DNA from: Candidatus Nitrosotalea sinensis
Lineage (GTDB): Archaea > Thermoproteota > Nitrososphaeria > Nitrososphaerales > Nitrosopumilaceae
Length of the DNA stretch: 64,000 bases
Direction: 5' to 3'
NCBI RefSeq assembly: GCF_900143675.1
Contig: NZ_FRFC01000003.1
Location: 498,095-562,094 of the forward strand
The notes under the pieces are model-generated. The model saw only the letters and a list, made by a program, of their open reading frames with translations, did not search any database and was not told the DNA's origin. Positions 50,037-58,773 of this stretch are shown piece by piece (the stretch's first letter is position 1; every line of letters starts with the position of its first letter). Made by a program: the position numbers and the translations under genes.

Positions 50037-51120
50037 TGTGCTTACCTCTGTGAGTCTTTACAAATATTACAACACCTGCCATTATTGCAGCTGCTGCAGA
50101 TGATAATCCAATTACAATTTCATTCCACATGAAATTGTTTCTAGCTGGCATCTGTGTGGAATTGGTTTGTGTTGTTGTGTACACTATTTGGGATGTTGTG
50201 GTATTCTCCTTGGTAGTTGTATTTTCTGGAATTGGATTTGTTTTGGTTGTATTGGTTGATACTTTGGTGATGTTTACTGGTATCTTGATTGGAACTATTG
50301 GTTGACTTGTATTGTTTGTGTTTGGAATAGTTTGGTTTGTAATTTGCATGGTATTGTTGTTTGGAAGTCCAGCGTCAGGGCCTGGCACTCCCATCTGATG
50401 TGGAAGCTTGCCAATTACTGCTAATGCTTGTCTTATTTGCTCATCAGTCCATCCGCGTAACCTGAGATCTTGGTAAAATTGGGCTTGGCTTATTGTGCCA
50501 TTTTGATATTCCTTGAGGATGGTATTGCCATTGTCTGCAACAGGACTTGATGATATCTGCAGTGGATTGCCGTTAACTTGGAATGGAATTGTGTTTGTAA
50601 TGTATTTCTGGTCAAGGTCTGTCTCAAGGACCCATCCTATTTTGATGTCATATGTTCCCTGGGGCTCGTTTTTTGTATTGCATAGAGTTGAGAACCTCTC
50701 TACTGTCTTGCCGTTTATTGTAACATCGCAGACTGTATTTTCAAGACCGTTTAGAATTACTGGCTTGGGGTTGCTTGTGCTTGGCAATGCAAATGTTATG
50801 GTCCTGTTTGTGAGGTCTTGGTTTATTGCATCATCATGGGTGTATATTGGAAAACAGTCCTGGCCGCCGCAATGACTTGATATTGCAGTACCAAATGGTT
50901 GGGAGAATGGCAAATAGATGTACAAATCTGGATATGGGTAACTTGTCTTTGATATGTCTGGTATGTGCGATACTGTAATGGTGACTAGGCTTCCTGGAGC
51001 TCCTGTGTTTGATGATATTGATACGGTAGGGCTTCCAAGTGTGCTCAAGTCTGTAACTGCCCATGCGTGACTAATTGGTAAAATCGCAAGAAACGATAAC
51101 AGTATGATTCTAGTCTTCAA
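50029..51120 (-). CDS. Secreted protein with C-terminal membrane anchor
   Basis: 363 residues. Signal peptide at 1-22 (ending HAWA), an extracellular domain to about 200, a helical segment with YQNGTISQAQFYQDLRLRGW that recalls a SHOCT-like unit, a Thr/Asn-rich low-complexity linker (about 255-325), and a membrane helix near 335-355 ending in basic residues. Probably a cell-envelope protein with a glycosylated stalk. Function unknown. Confidence 0.7.
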   Translation of the reverse strand: MKTRIILLSFLAILPISHAWAVTDLSTLGSPTVSISSNTGAPGSLVTITVSHIPDISKTSYPYPDLYIYLPFSQPFGTAISSHCGGQDCFPIYTHDDAINQDLTNRTITFALPSTSNPKPVILNGLENTVCDVTINGKTVERFSTLCNTKNEPQGTYDIKIGWVLETDLDQKYITNTIPFQVNGNPLQISSSPVADNGNTILKEYQNGTISQAQFYQDLRLRGWTDEQIRQALAVIGKLPHQMGVPGPDAGLPNNNTMQITNQTIPNTNNTSQPIVPIKIPVNITKVSTNTTKTNPIPENTTTKENTTTSQIVYTTTQTNSTQMPARNNFMWNEIVIGLSSAAAAIMAGVVIFVKTHRGKHNA

Positions 51121-51198
51121 TTATGGAAAACCTAAATTCATGATTAATAAAACTTGGGCGGAATTTATCAGTGAGATCTTTTTTGTACCTGATTTTTT

Positions 51199-52413
51199 CT
51201 AAAATCCCGCTGATACTGGATCTTGTGGCTTGATTATTTCACGAAGCAATATTGTCGCATAAGATCCACGGGATAAAGTAAATTCCACATATGGTTCCTT
51301 TATTGCAAAATCGCTGCACAATATGGTAGATTGCCTAAAGCCTCCTTCTTCGCTTGCCTCTTGCATCTCCTTTGTGAAAAATTCCTTTGGTGTGATTTGC
51401 TCTTCTGTAAGGATATTTGATATGAAACTATCAAACCTGTTTTTCTTTGAATATGAATATCCTACAAGGGGAATTGCAAGCCTCTGGTCCGGGTCATTTT
51501 CATATCTTCCTAGATTGTCATCCTTGTCAAAGCAGACATCGCCTTGCTGTGGATGCAGCAAGTCTTCGCCATAATCATGTGCTTGAGATACTGTCTGGTT
51601 GAAAACAAATGACTGGTATGCCTGCACAAAGAATCTTCGCAACTGTATGGGTATTGCACGCAGTGCCTTGAGGGGGTCTCCGTGGGATATCATCTCAGAG
51701 AGTACTGTTCTCTCAATGTCCATTTGAGGGGGGACCATATCCATGACTTGGGAGTAAGATGACTTGTCTTTTAGCATTTGGCGTACCTTGTTGTTTTGGG
51801 GGGTGTCATACTCTGAGGTAAAAGACAGCAGGGTCTCTACTGCATGTTCGAAATTTTTCTGCAAAATTGCTTTTCCTATCAAATGTGATACTGGCCTTTT
51901 GCTTCCAAATCTTTGATATCCAAAAAAGTTGAGAATCTTGTCTTGGTCTTGGAATACTGAAACTTTGGTAAAATCTGCATCTTCAATTTTTATCTTGAAA
52001 TGATTTCCTATCATGTCTTTTTTTGTTAATGGCTTTTGCACCAGTCCGATTTTTTCTAGTGTGTATCTGTTTGTGACTAGAGTGTTAGCAGACCTTCCTG
52101 TTGTCATGTCGCATACATATTGTTCCGTGGTTGCAGTTGCATCCTTGAGTCCAAGTGCCTTTAGTCGCAATCCGTATTTTGTAAAAATGTCAGATAATGC
52201 GTGATTTGTGTCGATTCCTTGTTTTTTTAGCTTGTATACTGTGTAACTTCCAGAAGAAGATATCTTGTCAAGTGCTTTTTGGCGTAATCGCTCCATGACA
52301 AAAAACTGCTCTGGAGATGACTTGATTTTTCCGCCAGTTCCTTCTGTTTTTGTACTATATGTTGAGATTCCAATAATTTTGTCTAGGTTGGGAACCTTAC
52401 TGGATTGTGACAT
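51199..52413 (-). CDS. truD: tRNA pseudouridine(13) synthase
   Basis: Converts U13 of tRNA (and U35 in some archaea) to pseudouridine. 404 residues. Catalytic block LGLKDATATTEQYV with the active-site Asp, and QRFGSKRPVSHLIGKA (the NxFGxxR-like motif). It begins with the typical IGIxxYSTxTxGxGGKIK region. Overlaps the end of the upstream gene by 17 nt, so translation may be coupled with that surface protein. Confidence 0.93.
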   Translation of the reverse strand: MSQSSKVPNLDKIIGISTYSTKTEGTGGKIKSSPEQFFVMERLRQKALDKISSSGSYTVYKLKKQGIDTNHALSDIFTKYGLRLKALGLKDATATTEQYVCDMTTGRSANTLVTNRYTLEKIGLVQKPLTKKDMIGNHFKIKIEDADFTKVSVFQDQDKILNFFGYQRFGSKRPVSHLIGKAILQKNFEHAVETLLSFTSEYDTPQNNKVRQMLKDKSSYSQVMDMVPPQMDIERTVLSEMISHGDPLKALRAIPIQLRRFFVQAYQSFVFNQTVSQAHDYGEDLLHPQQGDVCFDKDDNLGRYENDPDQRLAIPLVGYSYSKKNRFDSFISNILTEEQITPKEFFTKEMQEASEEGGFRQSTILCSDFAIKEPYVEFTLSRGSYATILLREIIKPQDPVSAGF

Positions 52414-53944
52414 TGATGTATTTGGATATGGTTACATCTTGGTATCTTGCACCGGCTAGGATCTGGTAGGTTCCTGGACTTGCAAAGTTGTCTGCAGAGA
52501 TTGTTATCTTGACGCTTGTTGGCTTGTTTACTGTAACATTACCTTGAGATGACATGATTGAGATGGTTTGAGGTCCTGAGGTGTTTGATGTTACTATGGA
52601 GACTGGAGATGTGAGGGTGTCTTGCGGTGTGATATCTAGTGATACTGTGGCATTTTGTCCTCTGTGGACTGTAAGTGAGGACTCGGATGTAGTTACGTTT
52701 AGTGGCAATGGGACGCTTGAATCAAGTAATCCGATGTTATTTTCAACCCATTCTGTAAACCAGACTTTGTTGTGGTCTAATGTAAAGTCTAGTACTTGGG
52801 CTACTCCACAGTCTTTCATTGGTCCACAATCAGACCAGTTTGGATTCTTGGATGGAACCAAGTATTCTACAAGTGACTGGGATGCTGGGTCGTATACTCC
52901 AAGACTGTTTGCAACTTGCTCGTTGAACCAGAGTCTTCCCTTGTCATCAAAGTGGTCCCAGTAGGGTCTTGATATTGGCGTCTTGATTAATCCTGATGCG
53001 TTTCCATATGATGCTACTTGGGGCGGTGATGTTGTGTGTTTTGTAAATTGTGATGTTACAGGATCAAAATCGAAAAAGAAACTGCTTGCAGTGTCCATTA
53101 TCCATAATTTTCCTGAAGAGTCTATTGTAATTCCATTTGGAGCTTGGATGTCTTGTGGAAGTGGATACTGTGTAGAGTTGCCAGTCTTTTGATCATACTT
53201 GACAAGGCTTCCTCCTTGTTGGTATATCCATGCTGTGTACCATACATTGTTTGCAGAATCTGTTACCATTGCACTAGTGAAATTGTATTTTTGTGGTGAT
53301 TGAATGCTTGTTATGCCAAGGTCTGGACTTGTGTTATCTGTTGTAAATACTCCTAACTTTCTACCGGTAAAGTCATTAACATATGCATTCTTTCCGTCAA
53401 TTAGTAACATTTGTGGGAATGAGCCGTCCTGGGTTTGGCTCTTTGGGAATGCAAATCTCTGATAGCTCTTGTCTGAAGGGTTGAACTTCCAGATGAGAAC
53501 GTGTTGTGAGTCTGTAACCCATATGTTGCCATCTTGTGCAGATGCCAGTCCCCACATCATTGATTTTTCACCTTTCTGCCACTGGGTGTTTGGAAACTCT
53601 TGGAATGTCTTTGAAGAAAGATCAAACTTGCCCACATTTCCAGTGTTTGATTCTGTAAACCAGACTGCTCCTGACGGGTCTGTTATGATTGCAAGTGGCT
53701 GGGTACATGCGGTAGGAATCTTGAATTCTGTTATGTATTTGGTTGACTTGGCAGGACCTGTATCACAAAAGGTTGCTCTCTTGTCGTCTGGATAATTGTC
53801 TGCAGGTGTGTTTGTGATGGTAGTGTCTGCAGGCTTGGTCTGGGTAGCAGTTCTTCCGCCGCCTAGAAATGCAACACTGACTGTAGAAACTATGAAAATT
53901 GCCATAAACGCTAAAGCAAGAAGCTTTTTCGTGTTTTTATTCAC
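52397..53944 (-). CDS. Membrane-anchored beta-propeller protein (virginiamycin B lyase-like)
   Basis: 515 residues. N-terminal membrane anchor (about 7-28), then a seven-bladed propeller built from repeats such as PLAIITDPSGAVWFTESNTG and GLASAQDGNIWVTDSQ (Vgb/SMP-30 type), ending about 410, and a C-terminal immunoglobulin-like domain with many N-x-T/S sites. The lyase active-site residues cannot be verified, so a binding or scaffold function outside the cell is as likely as catalysis. A large family in thaumarchaea. Confidence 0.82.
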   Translation of the reverse strand: MNKNTKKLLALAFMAIFIVSTVSVAFLGGGRTATQTKPADTTITNTPADNYPDDKRATFCDTGPAKSTKYITEFKIPTACTQPLAIITDPSGAVWFTESNTGNVGKFDLSSKTFQEFPNTQWQKGEKSMMWGLASAQDGNIWVTDSQHVLIWKFNPSDKSYQRFAFPKSQTQDGSFPQMLLIDGKNAYVNDFTGRKLGVFTTDNTSPDLGITSIQSPQKYNFTSAMVTDSANNVWYTAWIYQQGGSLVKYDQKTGNSTQYPLPQDIQAPNGITIDSSGKLWIMDTASSFFFDFDPVTSQFTKHTTSPPQVASYGNASGLIKTPISRPYWDHFDDKGRLWFNEQVANSLGVYDPASQSLVEYLVPSKNPNWSDCGPMKDCGVAQVLDFTLDHNKVWFTEWVENNIGLLDSSVPLPLNVTTSESSLTVHRGQNATVSLDITPQDTLTSPVSIVTSNTSGPQTISIMSSQGNVTVNKPTSVKITISADNFASPGTYQILAGARYQDVTISKYINVTIQ

Positions 53945-54024
53945 AAAATCTTGGCGGTTTCTACCTTGTTATATCTTATTCGTGGGATGTATCCTTGGTA
54001 TCATCTTTGATAACGTGGTTTCTG

Positions 54025-54033
54025 ATTATTATA
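54025..54033 (+). promoter_or_regulatory. TATA-like box of the 54057 zinc-ribbon gene
   Basis: ATTATTATA is centred 28 nt upstream of the ATG at 54057. The transcript would be leaderless. It lies within the intergenic region shared with the divergent propeller gene. Confidence 0.45.
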
Positions 54034-54056
54034 CTTCAAAGCCTGATTTTTTCACA

Positions 54057-54197
54057 ATGACAACAGTGCAGGTTCCATACACTTGTAAAAAATGCAAAAA
54101 TCAATTCAGTGTAACAATGAAACTTGGAGAGCCTATGGTTTCTAGACTGTGTCTAAAGTGTGGCGGCATTGCAATTGCCCCTGAAAACTTGTTCTAG
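54057..54197 (+). CDS. 46-residue zinc-ribbon protein
   Basis: 46 residues with two CxxC pairs: CKKC and CLKC. Start MTTVQVPYTCKKC, end IAIAPENLF. A longer in-frame open stretch upstream is antisense to the propeller gene and has no other support. The ATG at 54057 sits at leaderless distance from a TATA-like box. A very small zinc-binding protein, possibly nucleic-acid or ribosome associated. It is convergent with the artubulin operon, 1 nt from the coiled-coil gene. Confidence 0.68.
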   Translation: MTTVQVPYTCKKCKNQFSVTMKLGEPMVSRLCLKCGGIAIAPENLF

Positions 54198-54198
54198 T

Positions 54199-54744
54199 CT
54201 ATTTTCTCTTGATTGAGAGTGTCTTTTGTACTTCGTTGATGCTGCTGAGGAACTTTTGCTTTGCTTCGTATTCGTCTGTCACCTTGATGGTTATCTCTGA
54301 AGCTGAAAACATGACGTCTTTGACAAGTATTGGTGGTGTGAGTCCTAAAAGCTCACTTAGTATGGCAAGTATGTTGTTGTATGTTGAATTGTTTTTGTAA
54401 TGAAATATTGTATTTCCGTCTGCAACCTTTGGGTTTGGCTCTAGCGGTATTACAAGATCATGTGATGTAAATTCTGTGATAAATAATGAAATGTCTTCTT
54501 TGACTTTGGTGCTAAGTTCCTCTTTTTGTGCAATTAGTTTTTCTTTTGCCTTTTCCAGATCTGTTGATGCATCGTAATAATCTTGGCCAATCATTTTTGC
54601 AAACGTGGATTCTGTCTGGCTCTTGAGTGGAATTTCATGAATTCTGAAATTTACTGTTGCAAGCTCGTCTTCTGTGTCTTTTAATTGGGTTCTGTTTTCT
54701 CTGATGCGGGTTGCAACTTGTTCCAAGAATGTAAAGTCAGCCAT
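54199..54744 (-). CDS. Coiled-coil protein encoded next to artubulin
   Basis: 181 residues. An N-terminal helix pair (about 10-100) has heptad-like spacing and many Glu/Lys (an IRENRTQLKDTEDELATVNF stretch), then a folded C-terminal domain with beta strands. No membrane segment. It lies 2 nt after the artubulin stop on the same strand, so it is certainly co-transcribed. A role as partner, chaperone or filament-binding protein is inferred only from this tight linkage. No named family recognised. Confidence 0.72.
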   Translation of the reverse strand: MADFTFLEQVATRIRENRTQLKDTEDELATVNFRIHEIPLKSQTESTFAKMIGQDYYDASTDLEKAKEKLIAQKEELSTKVKEDISLFITEFTSHDLVIPLEPNPKVADGNTIFHYKNNSTYNNILAILSELLGLTPPILVKDVMFSASEITIKVTDEYEAKQKFLSSINEVQKTLSIKRK

Positions 54745-54746
54745 TT

Positions 54747-56135
54747 CTAGCTAAACTCGTGGACTACATCCATAAGACTTGCCTTGAATTCTTCTGTAGT
54801 CAATCCCCACTTGCCATATTCATCTTTGAATGCATCCCAGGATGCTTCGGCCTCACTTGCAATCTCTAGAATTTTTGGTCCTATTGCCTTTGTATTGACA
54901 AGTATTGTGACATTTGCTTGTTCTGTTTCAAGTATTGGAATCTTGATGAATATCATTCTTGATTCCTCGATGTGGAATCTGTCCTTTATCATGTTCTTGA
55001 GAGTCTCTCTTTCTTTTGCCTCAAAGTCTCCCTTTACTTTGACAAGTGCACAACATGAATCCTTTGGACCTCCCTTGTCTCTTACATCGTTGTCATCGAT
55101 ATCAAACAGTACTGCATCTTCTTTCTTGTTGATGTGTTCTACTATTCCCTCCATTGTGTTGTGCTTGGTACCTGTCATCAAATCAGAGCTCCATTGTCTT
55201 TCTTCTGGAATGATTGGAATCACCCACGGGATTGCAAATCTTGGTCTTTTTGTTGCAAGCCATGTTCTATAGTTTGACATGTCCCATTCTGTCTCTCTTG
55301 CAAAAGATGCAATAAACATCGAGATTGCATTTGCTGCAATCAAGTTCATTCCTCTGTAATCTTTCCACCCGACTTCGTGTTCTTTTGGAAGATCATCTAT
55401 GATAGATGACATCTTGTCTAGTCTTTTCTCGTGTCTTTGCGCAAGCTCTCTTAATCTCTTGTTTGAAAATAGAATAGAACAGTCACTGTACTTTATCTGG
55501 TGTTCTAGGTTCATGACGATGTTGATTGCAGATGCTTCTAGTATGACTGGGTCCCAGCCAAATTCTGGCAATAATCCAAATGATGCAATTGTTGCGTGTT
55601 CCTTGGTGTCTTTTTTGATGTATTGCATGAAAGCACTTGCAAATGAAGCGCCCGTTCCGCCTCCCATTGCAAATGGAATTGTAAATCCTCTTACTGGTTC
55701 TGGTGAAAGACTTGCAAGTTGCTTTTGCATGTCATATTTTGTACTTACTTCTTTGATGAATCTGGTACGGCCTTCTGCCCAGTTTCTTGCAGCGCCTCCT
55801 GCACCAGAGATTACGTGTTTGTCTCTTAATGCAAACAAGTCTGGATATGATTGTAATATCAAATTGGCAGCTCTTGGGTCAAGGTCAATTAGTAGAGCTC
55901 TTGGAATAAGTGGAATCTCGCTTCCTCCATAAGAGTTTGGAAATCGAAGAATTGTACTACCGTATCTTTTTAGTATGCGGGATTCATCTTTTTCTCCCTT
56001 GAGTGTTGGCTTGAGTGGGTCTGCACCTACATCTAACAACAATCTTCTATATGCTTCTGCACCAAGACCAATGCCGCAATGACCAAAGGATGTCATTATC
56101 ACTGGGGCCGGGGGTAATGGAGCAAATTTTGACAA
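54747..56135 (-). CDS. Archaeal tubulin (artubulin-like)
   Basis: 462 residues, tubulin length rather than FtsZ length. Blocks in tubulin order, aligned by eye: T1 GHCGIGLG (18-25; tubulin GQCGNQIG), IPRALLIDLDP (77-87; VPRAILVDLEP), GAGGAARNWAEG (111-122; GAGNNWAKG), T4 GGGTGAS (158-164), T5 with Asp195 and Glu200 (LPEFGWDPVILEASAIN), SNKRL (224-228, Asn for the base), and a core H7. The T7 loop reads TEWDMSNY (282-289), lacking a catalytic Glu in the usual place. No acidic tail. Probably assembles into filaments, GTP-dependent. TTG start, with GAGTGAT upstream. Confidence 0.9.
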   Translation of the reverse strand: MSKFAPLPPAPVIMTSFGHCGIGLGAEAYRRLLLDVGADPLKPTLKGEKDESRILKRYGSTILRFPNSYGGSEIPLIPRALLIDLDPRAANLILQSYPDLFALRDKHVISGAGGAARNWAEGRTRFIKEVSTKYDMQKQLASLSPEPVRGFTIPFAMGGGTGASFASAFMQYIKKDTKEHATIASFGLLPEFGWDPVILEASAINIVMNLEHQIKYSDCSILFSNKRLRELAQRHEKRLDKMSSIIDDLPKEHEVGWKDYRGMNLIAANAISMFIASFARETEWDMSNYRTWLATKRPRFAIPWVIPIIPEERQWSSDLMTGTKHNTMEGIVEHINKKEDAVLFDIDDNDVRDKGGPKDSCCALVKVKGDFEAKERETLKNMIKDRFHIEESRMIFIKIPILETEQANVTILVNTKAIGPKILEIASEAEASWDAFKDEYGKWGLTTEEFKASLMDVVHEFS

Positions 56136-56173
56136 ATTTAATCACTCTTTGAAAGCGGATCTTGTCTCTTTAA

Positions 56174-56181
56174 CCATATAG
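56174..56181 (-). promoter_or_regulatory. TATA-like box of the artubulin operon
   Basis: On the minus strand CTATATGG precedes AGTGATTAAA by about 30 nt. The predicted transcript starts near 56150 and carries GAGTGAT as ribosome-binding site about 8 nt before the TTG start at 56135. The region 56136-56283 has no gene, so the artubulin pair has its own promoter. Confidence 0.45.
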
Positions 56182-56283
56182 TGCAAGATTGTACAGTCCA
56201 TACTTGATAGTTGTAGACATGATTTGCCGTTTTCAATCCTGTGTCTTGATTGGGTTTTTTTGCATTTAAGATTTGGGAATGAA

Positions 56284-56580
56284 TTATTCTTCTTCAGTTA
56301 GAGCTTTTTTGAGGACACGAAATTCCTCTATTGATATTTGGCCTTCTGCCAGTCTCACCCTGAGTACCTCAAGTGATGTATCTCTTTTGGGTGGGGGAGT
56401 AACTGGTTGTTCTTTTTCTGGAGTATCAGGGGACTCGAGTAAATTTTGGATGTATCTATAATCTGACATGACAACTGGCTCGCCACTTTTTATCTCCTCA
56501 ATTATGTTGCGTAATCTCTTGGTGTCTCCTCTACCTGATGCAAGCAGGCCCTTGATTGTTTTTAGCATATCTTCTGACAT
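56284..56580 (-). CDS. SHOCT-domain protein
   Basis: 98 residues. A helical N-terminal part (about 1-45), a Pro-rich linker (PEKEQPVTPPP), then a C-terminal SHOCT unit, roughly EVLRVRLAEGQISIEEFRVL. SHOCT domains often mediate oligomerisation. It lies 1 nt after the TPR gene, so the two are one operon, and precedes the artubulin promoter by about 100 nt. Function unknown. Confidence 0.75.
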   Translation of the reverse strand: MSEDMLKTIKGLLASGRGDTKRLRNIIEEIKSGEPVVMSDYRYIQNLLESPDTPEKEQPVTPPPKRDTSLEVLRVRLAEGQISIEEFRVLKKALTEEE

Positions 56581-56581
56581 T

Positions 56582-57391
56582 TTATTTTACCACTGTCTTG
56601 AATCTTGAATCCCCTTTTATCTTATCGAATGCTAAATCTGTTGCCGCCCACTTTTTTATGGTTTTGCCGTAGTGAGATATTGCTTGTGCAAGAAGTATCA
56701 GAGCATCATCATTTTGGCCAAGAAGTGCTTTGCTTCGTGCTTTGGCATAAATTATTGTACCGTTTTTGGGGTGTTCTTTTAGTATTTTATCAAAGATCTC
56801 AATTGCCTCTTGGTGTCTTCCAAGTTCTGACAATTCTGTTGCCTTGTAAAATATTGCCTCATTGTTATCTGGTTCTTTTGTTAGTATTTTGTCAAAATAT
56901 GAAAGGGCCTCTTCATGTTTTTTCTGCTTGCCTAACACTAGTCCCTTGTAGTATGTTGCTTGCATGTTTTCAGGTTCTTGCTCCAGAACTTTATTTAGGC
57001 AATTGATTGCATCATCGTATTTTTCCAGTCGTATGCTTGCAATTCCTTTGTTGTACAAGGCTGGAATGTAATTGGGATTGTTTGCAAGTGCCCTGTCATA
57101 GTATGTCACTGCCTTGGCAAACTCCTGAGACTCGGCATGATGATTTCCTAAATTATTTAGTGCATCTGTGTGATTTGGGTCAAGTGAAATTATTTTTTCA
57201 AAACATGATGCAGCATCTTTGTTCTTTTTTAGGGCAAGCAGGGACATGCCTTTATTGTATAGTACATCTGTGTTTTCTGGATCTTGTTTAATTGCCTTGT
57301 CAAAAAATGAGATTGCCTCTTTATGCCTTTCTAGTTTTGCATAACTTGCTCCCTCTGCAATAATTTTTTGAATTGAATCTTTATCGGCCAT
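56582..57391 (-). CDS. Tetratricopeptide repeat (TPR) protein
   Basis: 269 residues consisting of six or seven TPR units of 34 residues (for instance EAISFFDKAIKQDPENTDVL, then DALNNLGNHHAESQEFAKAV). No signal peptide, so cytoplasmic. TPR arrays form scaffolds for protein complexes. Same strand as SHOCT and artubulin, gap of 1 nt to SHOCT. It could help assemble a complex, but the link to artubulin is only positional. Confidence 0.88.
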   Translation of the reverse strand: MADKDSIQKIIAEGASYAKLERHKEAISFFDKAIKQDPENTDVLYNKGMSLLALKKNKDAASCFEKIISLDPNHTDALNNLGNHHAESQEFAKAVTYYDRALANNPNYIPALYNKGIASIRLEKYDDAINCLNKVLEQEPENMQATYYKGLVLGKQKKHEEALSYFDKILTKEPDNNEAIFYKATELSELGRHQEAIEIFDKILKEHPKNGTIIYAKARSKALLGQNDDALILLAQAISHYGKTIKKWAATDLAFDKIKGDSRFKTVVK

Positions 57392-57448
57392 TGCTATATG
57401 GTAAATTGTTCTTGGTATCTTGTTTAATTCTTTTTGATGTATTGTATT

Positions 57449-58729
57449 CTATGTTGTTGTCTCTTGGACTGTTTCAGGAAATGCCTTTTTGATGTATCTT
57501 GTAAGTACTGGGTATTGGATTATCAATGACGACAAGACTACTCCGAAGGTAATTGTCTTTAGTATCTCTTTTATCTCGCTTTCCGGTAAAGTCGCAACAA
57601 GGGCAACTGAGAGTGCACCTCGCATTCCGCCAATCATGACAACATGTCTCCACGTTTTGTCTGTTTTTTCTTTAGTAAATCTATGTGTGACTGCAAGTAT
57701 TGGATATGTTGATACTGCTCTTGCTGCAAGTACTGCAACAACTGCAAGTGCAATTAATGGTACGTTTTGGCTTATTCGTACCATGTCCATGCTCAAACCT
57801 AGATACAAAAATGCTACCGAGTTTGCAAAAAATGCAATCATTTCCCAAAAGTTTGAAGCGTATGTTCTGACCTTTTCACTGATATACTTGGGTTTTCTCA
57901 GTACCACTCCAAACCAAAGTCCTGCAGCAGCTGCTGCTACAAGACCTGACATGCCAAGCGCATTTGCAATTATCAAAGAACCGAAAAGTACAGCAACTGA
58001 GAGTGCAGTTTCCGAAAATGGCTCTTCGAGTAATCCGTGTAGGAACTGGGAACCTACTGCAAGGCCTATGCCTATTGCAATTCCTCCGAAAAATACAAGT
58101 GCAAAGTGACCTATTGTCTCCAAAATGTTTACATTAATTTCTGTAGTACTGCCTGCTGCAAGAAGAGATCCTTGTGATGCTGCAATTGCCATGATTGAAG
58201 AAAATATAATTACACCTGCAGCATCGTTGAAGCTTGCTTCTGACTCCATTAGTGTTGCAAGAGATTTTGGAATCTTGACTCTCTTGAATACCTCTATTAC
58301 TATTGCTGCATCTGTCGGTGCAATGAGGGCTGCAAATGCAAATGCAACTATTGTTGGAAGTCCTGCCAAATATGACAGCAAAAGGCCTCCGACTATGGTG
58401 GCAAGTCCTACTCCAATTGTTGCTAGTGCAAGTGCCGATATTCTGACGGTCTTGAATTGTTCACGGTCTATCTTCATCATTGCTTCAAAAATTAGAGGCG
58501 GTATGACAAAGTAGAGGATAAGCTTTGGATCTACCTTGAATCCTGAAATGTTTGGAATTCCATGGCCTGTAAAGTCTAGTACGGAAATTGCTATTCCTAT
58601 ACCGACAAGAATCATGGTGTATGGAATTTTTACCTTTGATGCGATAAGGGATGCTAGAAAAATTGTCAAGAGGAAAACCGGAATTACGTATTCGTTTGAT
58701 AATAAATGACCTAAACTTAGCTCTGACAT
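57449..58729 (-). CDS. Cation:proton antiporter (CPA1/NhaP-type)
   Basis: 426 residues with about 12 helices. The essential motif at the ion-binding helix is complete: ALIAPTDAAIVIEVFKRVKIP and then ESEASFNDAAGVIIF (the ND pair of CPA1). GGMRGALSVAL near the C-terminus is another family block. Exchanges Na+ for H+. Two antiporter genes in one window suggest ion and pH control is important. No regulatory C-terminal domain. Confidence 0.88.
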   Translation of the reverse strand: MSELSLGHLLSNEYVIPVFLLTIFLASLIASKVKIPYTMILVGIGIAISVLDFTGHGIPNISGFKVDPKLILYFVIPPLIFEAMMKIDREQFKTVRISALALATIGVGLATIVGGLLLSYLAGLPTIVAFAFAALIAPTDAAIVIEVFKRVKIPKSLATLMESEASFNDAAGVIIFSSIMAIAASQGSLLAAGSTTEINVNILETIGHFALVFFGGIAIGIGLAVGSQFLHGLLEEPFSETALSVAVLFGSLIIANALGMSGLVAAAAAGLWFGVVLRKPKYISEKVRTYASNFWEMIAFFANSVAFLYLGLSMDMVRISQNVPLIALAVVAVLAARAVSTYPILAVTHRFTKEKTDKTWRHVVMIGGMRGALSVALVATLPESEIKEILKTITFGVVLSSLIIQYPVLTRYIKKAFPETVQETTT

Positions 58730-58773
58730 CTGTAAACTCTAGTGACCAAATTATAAAAATCGTTCTTAATTGA

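Noticed and set aside
54747-56135. Reading the artubulin gene as FtsZ or CetZ
   Set aside because: FtsZ and CetZ are shorter and lack the IPRALLIDLDP and NWAEG blocks seen here in tubulin positions; only the GGGTG motif is shared by all.
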